Shown piece by piece: positions 25,583 to 35,145 of a stretch of DNA of 64,000 nt. The DNA comes from Cycas panzhihuaensis (Eukaryota; Cycadophyta), in contig CM041465.1 in the NCBI GenBank assembly GCA_023213395.1, forward strand, positions 6,138,001 to 6,202,000, written 5' to 3'. The stretch's first letter is position 1; every line of letters begins with the position of its first letter. Position numbers and translations under genes: made by a program. The notes under the pieces were generated by a model that had not been told where the DNA came from, ran no database searches, and saw only the letters and a list, made by a program, of their open reading frames with translations.

Positions 25583-26818
25583 TTTCTCTTATTCCTAAAT
25601 GTCAATAAGGGAAAGCATAATTTAAATATTGATAAACCACATATGTAAATAACATCTTGACAAAATAGTGGTTATAGTAGTTTGTTACCCATGTCATTTT
25701 ATAGATGGTTGTATCTTTATATATACATCAATAAATGTAGATGAAGTACACAAGAAATTAAATTAATACTTATAAATTCTATTTAGATATATTCTCTAAT
25801 TCTATAGTCACTATCAAGAGGTGATTTACATGATGATATATTTTTAATGTTTTGGTCATTCCCCATGAGTCAATATTAAAGGGAGAGGCTAAAGATGTTA
25901 GAAAGTAGTTATGTTATTATTAGGGTAAAATTTAGTACTTGGTTGATTTTAGACATTGGAAATGTAGGAATCCATGTTTATTGTAACTTGAGGAATGTAA
26001 GAATACATCAACTAAGGGTTATATAGATAAATGCATACCAAAAAAGACTAAAACAGAGCTCCTAGTGAATGTATGATAGGTTGCATCTCACAATAAAATG
26101 TAACATAATTCAAAACATGTCTAGAATACACTTCAGGGAATGCATGAAACACACACCTAGAATGAGATGATATGCTCTAGATTTGTTGACATCATCCCCA
26201 ATGATATGTTCATATAGTCATATAGATAGAAAGGGGTGTTAAGAGGCACAATTAATGTGTATTAACAAAATAGTGTGATTTATTATAAAAAGGTATAATT
26301 ATGACTAAAAGTCTCAACCATTCCTAAATAAGGCATGAATAATTTATTTGTTACTCATTCAACCATCATTTTGGTATGGGAGCTGAGTATGTATATAGGA
26401 TGTTATGTTGGAATGCATGGGGAATGTTTCTTAAAGTGGTGTAAAGTTATTAGATATTGATATTACTTAATAAAATAATAAGTCATGTGAAAAAATTATA
26501 TATTATATGCATGATTATGATTAATTTATGAGTTTGTGTTGATGTGATGGTGAATATGATGGCATTGTGATAATGATATGGTGATATTTTATTAATATAG
26601 CATGTGTGATTTATGATAATATTGTATGTTGACCAAGCCCTAACTTGACTCACAGAAAGTGGCCCCCTTGACAAGTGTACTTTCAAAAGGATGGAAGGGA
26701 ATCGACATTGGTTTTGTTGCCTATATCTACTAAGAAGGGATTAGCCCAAAGTATTTCCATACATATTATACCCAAAGACTAAGGAACAGTAGTTGTCATT
26801 GTGTGTTAGACCTTTATG
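25583..26818. other. A+T-rich stretch between elements C and H
   Basis: No gene was recognised. A few short open frames (for example 26483-26686 on the minus strand) have no family signature. The end at about 26804 (TGTTAGACC) could be the start of the LTR into which element H inserted. Confidence 0.4.
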
Positions 26819-26823
26819 TTTAA

Positions 26824-27311
26824 TGAAGGAAAATATATTTGCAAGATCTATGCTCTAATACCAAATGATGGAAAAAATATGGAGCCACAATGCTCTGATA
26901 CCAAATGAAGGAAATATACTTGCAAGACTAACAGGTTAGAACATATATCAAATAAGTATAAACTAGTATTACATCAATACAGTAGTGTATCACCATTACA
27001 ATAGCATAAACACATGAGAGCCTTGTTGTTCAATCCATTGTAGTAGAATGAGTATTCCAAATCTTCCTCAAAAGTAGGTGGTGTCTAAAGACACTAGGGT
27101 TGTACACCCCTTAACATTTATAGTTTAGGGGAGGAGGGAAACTCCTCAACCCCTGAATTCAAATTAATAATAAAATAATACTAACTTAACTCAAATGAAA
27201 CTAACTCAACTTACCTTAACTTACCTTGACATGTTGAGCATCACATGTCTAAATTGAGGTGCACAATCCTGGTAGGTAAGAGGGAGTTGAGTGATGACAT
27301 TACACCCAACA
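26824..27311 (-). repeat. 3' LTR of element H
   Basis: Partner of 31273-31757. Its last 80 bases (26824-26903) contain two extra primer-binding-site sequences, GCTCTAATACCA at 26852 and GCTCTGATACCA at 26892 on the plus strand, that normally lie outside an LTR. TATA-like CTATAAAT (minus strand, 27117-27124) follows an inverted repeat at 27131-27147. Confidence 0.92.
27117..27147 (-). promoter_or_regulatory. LTR inverted repeat plus TATA box (element H, 3' LTR)
   Basis: GAGGAG (27131-27136) and CTCCTC (27142-27147) form the same inverted repeat as in element G, just upstream, in element sense, of CTATAAAT (27117-27124). The 5' LTR keeps it at 31577-31593. The role as core promoter is inferred from TATA position and conservation. 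Confidence 0.5.
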
Positions 27312-27322
27312 TTCTCCCCCTT
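27312..27322 (-). other. Polypurine tract of element H
   Basis: The minus strand reads AAGGGGGAGAA, ending at the 3' LTR start. Confidence 0.85.
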
Positions 27323-28005
27323 AATGTTAGCACGAACACTTGTATCTTTTCCTTGAACTTGTGGAACTGGTACTTGAAAAAAACTTTGAAATTCCAATCT
27401 TGATCTTTGTCAATGCTTCTCACCCTTATAGTCATATATATCTCTTTATTATAGAATGATGTAGGAAGACTATAGGTAGATGAAACTTGATGCAAAAGTA
27501 GATGAATAAATGTAATTTGGACTTGAACTTTGTACTCTTTATGCTTTGAACAGCTTGTCATATCACCGTGTTCATTCTTCGTTATGTCATAAGATTCGTC
27601 TTCATGATGCTCCCCTCAAATGGAGGATCAAACCTCAGGCAACAAGGTGGTCCCATTTGATCCGAATCTTCATTGGTATTGCCGTCATGATCCAATTGCT
27701 CGACACCGCCTCACATGCTCATCAAAAGTTTCATCAAATACGGGGATATCTCCCCATAAATGGAAATCAATAAATCCCAAAGCAGACTTAGATGTTGTTA
27801 ATTCAGAAACTAGTGAAAAGACATCATCAGTCATAGTGCAAAATAATAAACCTAACACTTTATTATCTTTTCTAAAATTTTCTTTAAGGCTAAGGTCACA
27901 TTCATGTTGTAAATACTTCAAAAGATCACGTTCAATAAAGTAAGTGTACATAGTATCATACCATAGTGAATAGTTATGGCCATTGAAAATGGGGAATTAT
28001 GCCAT
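27323..28005 (-). pseudogene. Gag-like protein of element H
   Basis: Read on the minus strand from ATG at 28005: M-A-stop, where the third codon TAA probably was glutamine CAA, then FPIFNGHNYSLWYDTM, a typical copia gag start. The frame stays open over 27685-27951 (ERDLLKYLQHECDLSLKENF, KVLGLLFCTMTDDVFSLVSE). After a frame break it ends in FFKYQFHKFKEKIQVFVLT at the purine tract, the same tail as element G. It is about 220 codons in all, with no zinc knuckle seen and no protease after it. It probably served packaging only, with other enzymes supplied in trans. One early stop and frame changes make this copy inactive. Confidence 0.78.
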
Positions 28006-29325
28006 TTTGAAAGTAATTTAATCAATAAGAAAATGATGATAAGATCAAGTAGAAATCTTGAATAAACAATGAGATATCAACTAGAATTTTCTTTAAAATT
28101 TTAAAAAAAGATAAGCTTGTTAGGATGTATATATATGCTCAACTTTAACAGATTGAAAACTATATTGAATAAGGTCAGAATAGCTTAAAATTTTATCAAT
28201 ATGTAGGTTGCTGAGATGTGAATCCAATAAAATAAACGGTTTTGAAAATGGATACCAATAAATCATGTTTTGAATGAGGCAAAGGAATGGACCTCCTTAT
28301 GGAGCCTAACAGGAGCAGGGTAGGCAAAAATTGCATAAAAATACTAATTAATCTTTAGAAAAAGTTGAAAAAATGATCAAATATTATTTATGAAGTAATT
28401 AATGTTCTTCCAATTTAAAATTTTTGAAAAAATATATTAAAAAAGGGCAACAAAACAGCAGATTTAGGCCAATAAAATACCTCAACTTTAGCTGATTTGA
28501 AATATAAGAAAAATGTGTCAAAATATATGGAAAAAATATCACAATGAAGAGAAATGAGTCAGCTTCCCAACGGTCGTGAAATGAAATCGATAAAATTGCA
28601 AAAGTTATAGTGAAAAATGTAACAAGTGTCTTTATGGAGAATGTTCAAGAAACAGGCAAAAACAACTAAATTTCTTATTTTAGCGATTAAAATATTAGTG
28701 AAAATGAACTCAAAGAATTGAAATAAAAAATATGTATTAAAGTCTATATGACGTAGATCACTATAGAAAAAATTCAGACACAAAACAGTTTACCAGAAAT
28801 AAATGACAGCCAGTTCTAAAACCGATTTTGTTTAAAATGCAAAAACGCTGAAATTTCGAAAGTCCAATGTTAAAAGGGTCGAAACAAGGTCAAATGGGCA
28901 CCAAATTGGTCTTATGACCAGTCGAAATCAATCTACGGAAAATTTCTGATCTATTGGCGCAGGTTTCGTCTGAAACCGATGAGCCAAAGAGAAGTTACGG
29001 CTACAAAAACGCCAATAACTTTATGAAAATAAAAAATTTTAAAAAATAAAAATGATAAATTTTATGAAAATTGAAATAGCCCCTTGTGATAGACAACAGA
29101 GGTCACGTGGTGACCTCTTATGACTGAGAGCTGAGTTGTAAAAGGGTTACGATTTTTAAAATTGGATCTCAAATTTAATATCATAAAATAATAAAAAAAT
29201 AAAAGGTTTTAAAATGAAATGTTTAGGTGCTGTTAATACAGTATAATATAATGCAGATGCTGGATTAGAGAGTCGGGCGCACGAATGAGGCACAACACAC
29301 AGCTGAATGTGTAAAGAAGTTTGCT
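28006..29325 (-). other. Element H leader, gag-proximal part
   Basis: A+T-rich with no long frame. A less A+T-rich patch at 28800-29150 contains an 8-base inverted repeat around a CACGTG motif (29099-29117). No host gene was recognised here. Confidence 0.45.
29099..29117. promoter_or_regulatory. Inverted repeat with CACGTG (G-box core)
   Basis: Arms GAGGTCAC and GTGACCTC are perfect inverted repeats around GTG; the junction contains CACGTG, the core bound by plant bZIP and bHLH factors. Whether it acts as an enhancer or an RNA hairpin cannot be told from sequence. Confidence 0.35.
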
Positions 29326-29741
29326 TGTGTACATTAATCATGAAAAGAAGTTTGCTTTTATGGAAATGCGAACAGTTGAGGAGGCCAGCAACGTAATGGC
29401 CCTTGATGGATTAATATTTGAGGGGGCTCCAGTAAGAGTTCGAAGACTAAGTGATTAAGGACCTAGATATGGGAAACTCAAAAGGCTATGGAGTTTGTGT
29501 CTACCAAGATGCAGATGTTACAGATATTGCTTGTGCTGCCTTAAATGGCTTAGAAATGCGTGGTAAGACTCTGACAGTATGACATGCAACAACAAGTTGG
29601 TTGAACAGCGGCCAGTCTAGGCCTGATCAAACTAATGTCTTAGTAGAAGCACATCAGCAAATAGCTTTCGATGTTAATGCATTAATTCCTGGTTTGCGTA
29701 CTGGAGTGGCAGAGGCTCCTACAAGGGTGGTTTGCCTCACA
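29326..29741 (+). pseudogene. U2AF65: U2AF65 (splicing factor U2AF large subunit) fragment, captured in element H
   Basis: The plus strand reads VYINHEKKFAFMEM, RTVEEASNVMALDGLIFEGA and PVRVRRLSD, which is the end of RRM1 of plant U2AF65. After a junction near 29460 it reads NSKGYGVCVYQDADVTDIAC, AALNGLEM and GKTLTV, the RNP1 half of RRM2. It continues through EAHQQIAF and AEAPTRVVCLTQ, the start of the C-terminal UHM. The region between RRM1 and the RRM2 RNP1 is missing, so the piece is internally deleted or derived from an exon-skipped transcript. No introns remain. It has a TAA after LSD, a TGA after TLTV and no start codon. It lies antisense in the leader of element H. It is a dead fragment of a factor that binds the polypyrimidine tract of introns. 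Confidence 0.9.
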
Positions 29742-29920
29742 CAGCTGAACTATATCATGAGTTGCATGCTTTAGATAGGTTTGATCAAGAGTATTGACGA
29801 AAGTTTCAAGAGTATTTACAAAGGTTTTTCTTGAAAAACAAGTGAACATGAGAAGATAGCTCAAATAAAAGAGAAAATATATTTGCAAAAGGGAAAATAT
29901 ATTTGCAGGATTAATATGAT
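29742..29920 (+). other. Join between U2AF65 and PPR fragments
   Basis: No homology was recognised. It contains two near-copies of GAAAATATATTTGCA (29873 and 29892), which resemble the end of the element H LTR and may mark template-switch points. Confidence 0.35.
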
Positions 29921-29922
29921 TA

Positions 29923-30005
29923 AGAGATACTATAATCATATGCTGAAGGAAAGACTTTCACTTGATGTTTGTACTTACAATATTCTTATTAGAGGGTTTT
30001 GTGTC
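29923..30005 (+). pseudogene. Pentatricopeptide repeat (PPR) protein fragment
   Basis: The plus strand reads YYNHMLKERLSLDVCTYNIL followed by IRGFC, the consensus of one plant PPR motif (organelle RNA-binding repeat). Only about one repeat is present, without start or targeting sequence. It is open in frame but too short to act. It is the second host gene piece in the element H leader, in the same antisense orientation as the U2AF65 piece. Confidence 0.75.
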
Positions 30006-30037
30006 TCCTCTAATACCAAGATTGTTTCAGCTATTAA

Positions 30038-30160
30038 CATAGAGATTATCATGAGCTCAAATCCCAGGTGGAAGCTCTTCAAAGGGAAGCAGATGAAGCT
30101 AGAGCAAGGGCAAACAGTGCTTTGTTTTTCTTAAATGATCGCTTCCTCCAAAGATTTTAG
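30038..30160 (+). pseudogene. Coiled-coil protein fragment, unidentified, captured in element H
   Basis: About 40 codons on the plus strand reading HELKSQVEALQREADEARAR and ANSALFFLNDRFLQRF, ending at TAG 30158-30160. Composition and heptad spacing suggest a coiled coil, and the base composition differs from the A+T-rich surroundings. TTGTTTCAG just before it (30022-30030) resembles a 3' splice site. The parent gene was not recognised. It is the third foreign piece in this leader, in the same orientation as the other two. Confidence 0.5.
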
Positions 30161-31258
30161 AGCTTCACTTTGTAGATCAGCCCTCTTCAAGTTTGAAGAG
30201 AAAATTTTAGCTTGTCGTTCAAAGGCAAGACTTAATAAATGATATGCAACTAGTTGTTGTATTTCCGCTTTAATATATTGACAAAAAATATATAAAAATA
30301 TCTATAAATTTGTATTTGAAACAAACTTTCAAATATGTTGCAGGTATATGAAAAAGATACGTAGATTTTACGTAAATTTCTTCAAATAATAACAAGAAAC
30401 AACTTAATGAAGCAATATACTCATGTAACAAAGTCACAATATTGATAAATTTTTAAATATTTTGAAGAGAATATATCATAAAAAACTCTTATATATTTGT
30501 ATTTGAAAGAATTTTCAAAGGAATATATTGAACAAATGTATAAAATATGTGTAAATTTGAAAATAGAATCAAGAACTCGAACACGCAACAGAATGACTTT
30601 GTAGTGAAAATAAGCTTCAAAAGCTTCCAATATCTGATCCGCAATGTATTCTTCTCCAAAAAAAGCTAAATATACTCCAACAATTGTAGATCTATAGAAA
30701 ACTTGAAAATATAGTTAAACAATATAATGGAAAATATAAATCTGAAAAGAAATATAACAGATCTTGAACTAAATGTAACAGAAAATGCTTGAAAAATCTG
30801 ATACAATAAGCAGATTTATAATAGAATTAGTAGATCTGAAGTAATAAGTTGCAGATCTTTGAAAAAAACTTAATAACTTTTGTATGCAGCTAATGCTCTT
30901 TTACAAATCTGCAAAAAATATAAAAATAAGTAGACAAATAACTTGTAAACTCAAAATATATGATAAATCAGAGATCCGAATGTAAAATAACTCAAATATA
31001 AGAATAAACTTGGATGTATATCACTTGTCTTGAAAAATCCTTTGTAGATCCGCATAAATCAAAAATAGATCTCGAATATTTGTTGAACCGTAAATAAAGC
31101 ACAATAATAATCAAAATCAATAAATAATATATAAAACTTGCTAAAACTTTCGGGAAAATAAATCTAGTTAATATATATTGCTTGTATGAAAATCCCTTGT
31201 AGAGTGCCAGTAGATCTTGGTGCTCTTCTTCAAAGCTTCAGCAGGTCAGCAATCGCCT
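30161..31258 (-). other. Element H leader, LTR-proximal part
   Basis: Very A+T-rich, with repeated words such as CAGATCT, AATCTGATAC and AAATATA but no clear repeat unit. No gene was recognised; the minus frame at 30421-30630 has no family signature. Confidence 0.4.
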
Positions 31259-31270
31259 GCTCTGATACCA
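31259..31270 (-). other. Primer binding site of element H
   Basis: The minus strand reads TGGTATCAGAGC two bases after the LTR end. Two more copies lie inside the LTR at 31301-31312 (TGGTATCAGAGC) and 31341-31352 (TGGTATTAGAGC), spaced 42 and 40 bases. Confidence 0.88.
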
Positions 31271-31272
31271 AA

Positions 31273-31757
31273 TGAAGGAAAATATATTTGCAAGATCTAT
31301 GCTCTGATACCAAATGATGGAAAAAATATGGAGCCACAATGCTCTAATACCAAATGAAGGAAATATACTTGCAAGACTAATAGGTTAGAACATATATCAA
31401 ATAAGTATAAACTAGTATTGCATCAATACAGCAGTGTATCACCATTACAATAGCATAAACACATTGGAGCCTTGTTGTTCAATCCATTGTAGTAGAATGA
31501 GTATTCCAAATCTTCCTCAAAAGTAGGTGGTGTCTAAAAACACGTGGTTGTACACCTTAACATTTATAGTTTGGGGGAGGAGGGAAACTCCTCAACCCCT
31601 GAATTCAAATTAATAATAAAATAATACTAACTTAACTTAAATGAAACTAACTCAACTTACCTTAACTTACCTTGACATGTTGAGCATCACATGTCTAAAT
31701 TGAGGTGCACAATCCTGGTAGGTAAGAGGGAGTTGAGTGATGACATTACACCCAACA
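31273..31757 (-). repeat. 5' LTR of element H
   Basis: Partner of 26824-27311, with the same two internal primer-binding-site copies and the same inverted repeat/TATA arrangement (31566-31593). Confidence 0.92.
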
Positions 31758-31762
31758 TTTAA

Positions 31763-32277
31763 ATGTTAAGTTCATGTATATTACATTGTAATATTATGTA
31801 CTTTATGTAAGGGTACTTTATCATCTAATACGATAAAGCACATACCCATATTCTTTCTATTGGTATAATGTTATGATGTTGGTACCATCATGCACTTTTG
31901 CACATGTGAGTGTACATGGGTCAAGTCGTGCATGTTTAACAAGTGTCAAACATACATCTCCTTAATATTTATCTTCCTTGTCCATATATTGAGACCATTT
32001 TTTATGTAGAGATAATGAGAGTGAGGTATTATATTGTTATGCTACTTATTTGAATACAAGATAATCTTATTATTTGAAGATAGAAACAATTCCTACTCCT
32101 CCATTTTTATTGTCTTTATATACTTGAGTTTATACTTGCTTAATTACTTTCCCCTTTAGTGCTATTAATTTGATGCTAATCATTTGAATCTTTTAGCACA
32201 CTTTCTCTCCAAGTGATCCTAAGTTGTCTTTGTGGTATTAAAATATATATCACCTTTAACATTTGGTATCAAAGTAG
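31763..32277 (+). repeat. Element I: LTR end and primer binding site
   Basis: TTTAACA at about 32255-32261 followed two bases later by TGGTATCAAAGTAG (32264-32277) is the 3' edge of a plus-strand 5' LTR with its initiator-Met primer binding site. The start is unsure; a TGTTAGA at 26804, on the far side of element H, would give an LTR of about 520 bp interrupted by H. No partner LTR was found in the window. Confidence 0.5.
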
Positions 32278-32660
32278 ATTGAAGAGGAATATTTATTATT
32301 TTCAAGCTTAAGAAAGTGCACCAAACCCTTAGTAATGACCTTTGCTCTTTGAAGATGATCAAAAGCTAAGTTTAGCTTTATTTTTTACATTTTTTATCAT
32401 CTCAAAGTATTTGCAAGCTAAAAATTAATAAATTTAATTTCTAAGATTTTTTTTTAAGGCTAATCCTGTACTTGCAATAGGGAAAACACAAAGAAAACAC
32501 AAATTTTTTTTATTTTTTTCCCACAAAAAAATAATTTTGTAAGGTTTCTTTAGTAAATCTATAAACTACTCTATGCTACTAGCTTCAAACTCAACAAAAT
32601 TTACTACTCTCAGTTACTTTTAGCCCATTCTCTGCATCCACGTAAAATTAGGTAAATTTA
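32278..32660 (+). other. Element I internal remnant
   Basis: A+T-rich sequence between the element I primer binding site and element E. No coding was recognised. Confidence 0.35.
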
Positions 32661-33143
32661 TGAATAGAAGAATTAATGTTGATTTTATTAATTCACTTTA
32701 ATTTTTTATAAATATAATGTACATTTGTAATATTAAAGTGATATTTATATGTTAGTACATTATAAGAGTATTAGTTTCATATTTGTATTAAGTTATAACT
32801 TAAAGTTATGAGCCTAAGTATATGGGGTCTTTTTTGCTTAGATCTCATTGTGATGATTTTGTAAGTTGATCACACAAGGTGCCAAATGTCATCTTGCATG
32901 ATCAAGTCTTCATATTTCATATTCCTCTCTCATAATTATAAAATACATGTATATGTGAGGCATAACATTGATGTAATATATCTTGTATGAGTTGATTAAT
33001 GAATTTTTATTTTTTTGACATTAGAGGATTGACAAATTCAATCTCCTTATATTGCCTTTTATATACATATTATGTGAGTGTTTGTTATTACTTTGTGAAA
33101 CTTGATCCTTGGTGGAAGTTGGGACGAACTCTCACTCCTTTCA
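32661..33143 (+). repeat. 5' LTR of element E
   Basis: It starts TGAATAGAAGAATTAATG, where the 3' copy has TGATAGATGAATTAATG, and ends near CTTTCA before the primer binding site. It is about 483 bp. Confidence 0.8.
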
Positions 33144-33145
33144 CT

Positions 33146-33161
33146 TGGTATTAGAGCCAAG
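33146..33161 (+). other. Primer binding site of element E
   Basis: TGGTATTAGAGCCAAG, two bases after the LTR, complements the initiator-Met tRNA 3' end with one change. Confidence 0.82.
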
Positions 33162-35145
33162 TTAAACCTAGTATATAATATAGATTTAACATTGTATCAA
33201 TAGCATCCTTTTAAAATCCATTGATTTTGGAGAATAAGATTTAACTTCATTCTTTTTCACTGGTCTCTTTGTTGAATTCACCTTCACCTTGAAGCTTAAC
33301 TTCTTATGGTGCAGTGGAGTATCTCCTTTATTATTGCCATGGCCCTAAATATCAAAATTAACAGATCTAGTTAGTGTTATTCCGTAAGTGTTTACTACTT
33401 TTGATTTGTTATCTATAATGGGATTTGAAGCCATGGGTCTTAAGGGCCTTGGAAGTTGTAAGAGCTAATGGAGGCTTTGAGATAGTGAGGGACTTGCATA
33501 TAGACTTCATCCTTTGAGACAATATTCGTATCCACTTTGACATGGCTATAATAAAGAGGCTTCCCTAATGAATATTCAACCTCCTCTTCTATTTCCTTTG
33601 CACTGGTAGATAAAACGATAGGGACTGGAGACCCCTTTGTTGGGGTCGTTACTGGTATAAGTACATGGGATCATTTGGAATGAGAACTTTTGAGGGGTTC
33701 CACTGGGGCCTTTGAAGGAGCTTGTGTAACATATAACAAACCCATCAATCCCATGACCAAAACTAGCAAACAATAACTACTACATTGAAACACACCTTTA
33801 GCTCTAATATAATTTTGAGGAATTACTAATTTTCCATAATAATTATTACATAACCTCAAAGCTTATTAGAGTATACACCACAACACCTATTGTACAACCT
33901 TTGGCTCTAGAAATAAAAGCAAGGTAATAAAGATGAGGTGTGATCTTTGTTTTAATAGCCAAGGTGATAGATGCCAATAAAGTATTTACTCCATACATAA
34001 GGTATTTGGCAACTGAGATTACAGATGCCATATGCAAAGTATTTGCTAAAGGGAGTGCCAGGACAATAGATGCTAATGACTAATGGAGACCTATTCTATC
34101 TGGTATTTATCACAGTGTAGGGATTAACTCACTTAAGTTCTATATGAGATCAATTTATTAAGGTTGATCGATTTGCAAAGAGGAATTTAGGAGATTGCAT
34201 ATTTTTTCATCGACATATAATTATCTATGTAATTAATGAAATTGTGCACTATGACCACTCGATGAGCTCCTTATAGCATCCTCACCTCAAACACAATATT
34301 AGTCTTTGATTTCATAACTTCATCAATGGAAAATTTCTTTCTATATCCACTTTTAATCATTTTATTTTTTTAAACCTATTATTTATTTTTTTATTTTATA
34401 TAGTTTTTTAAACCTTAGGTTATACACTTTAGGATATTTAGAGAATATTCCTTTTAAATATTTGATTGTAACCTAAAGTTTCATATTTTAATAATTTTTT
34501 AGCCCATTCTTGTTCATTTTAAGCTCATTTTTCAATTTGTTTTAGGCAACTTTTAATTTTTAGAGTTTTTTTTAAAATTTTTGATATATCACTACTTAAA
34601 CAACATAAAAATTTTAATGTTTTAATCATAAAATCTTAAAAAATTTTAACTTGAAAGATTAAATAAGATAATTTCTATTTGAACCACCTTGATTACCATC
34701 CTTACAAGGGAAATGATTAAGACCCTTAAAGTTACCACTCTTGCACATGCTATTATGATTTCTTGAACTCCACAGACTATATAGGGGAAGGTAATAACTA
34801 TTAGGTGTATTAAGTGATAGGTTGAGGTGTTTATCTAAACTTTGTAGTTTAGAGACCAAGCTAGACTTAGAGAGGGTGAGTACCTTGGTTGTAAGTGTTC
34901 CCTTAGACAAGGATTTATTATTTAGGTCTGGCATAGGTGGATCAATAATGTCAAGGGAATGGCATAACTTTTAGTAGCACCCACGTACCTTTAGACATAT
35001 AGGATCCTTGAGTTACCTCTTATGAGCAAGTATGCCATCAAATAGAATCATCTTAACTACCAACAACTATTAGGAAATGAGACATATTGACTATAGATAC
35101 TAGATTAACAATCCTATTTATGTAGATAAGACACATAGCTAAGCC
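33162..35145 (+). other. Leader of element E with unidentified minus-strand open stretches
   Basis: About 2 kb before gag. The minus strand is largely open from 33859 to about 33440, with one stop, reading CLLVLVMGLMGLLYVTQAPS and later KEIEEEVEYSLGKPLYYSHV; a second minus frame is open at 33846-34037. The former looks like a hydrophobic segment followed by a Pro/Ala/Ser stretch. Neither was recognised. As in elements A and H, they would be antisense to the carrier. The rest (34100-35145) is A+T-rich and empty. Confidence 0.4.

Larger units (their letters stand above)
26824..31757 (-). mobile_element. Element H: young gag-only LTR element with captured host exons
   Basis: A 4934 bp minus-strand element with LTRs 26824-27311 (3') and 31273-31757 (5'), ends TGTTGGG...CTTCA, and perfect target duplication TTTAA (26819-26823, 31758-31762). 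The LTRs differ at only about 13 of 487 positions by hand count, the youngest insertion here. Coding capacity is a copia-like gag next to the 3' LTR; no protease, integrase, RT or RNase H. The 3.2 kb leader contains pieces of U2AF65, a PPR protein and an unidentified coiled-coil protein, all antisense. It must have been mobilised in trans. Its gag tail and LTR core resemble element G. Confidence 0.92.

Noticed and set aside
26824-26905. Tandem second copy of element H beginning after the lower LTR
   Set aside because: The primer-site-like bases below 26904 at first suggested this. The perfect TSD TTTAA at 26819 and 31758 shows that they belong to the LTR itself.
31259-31352. tRNA gene fragments (three CTCTGATACCA copies)
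   Set aside because: They are short complements of the tRNA 3' end at LTR borders, with no cloverleaf or A/B boxes; primer binding sites and their duplicates explain them.
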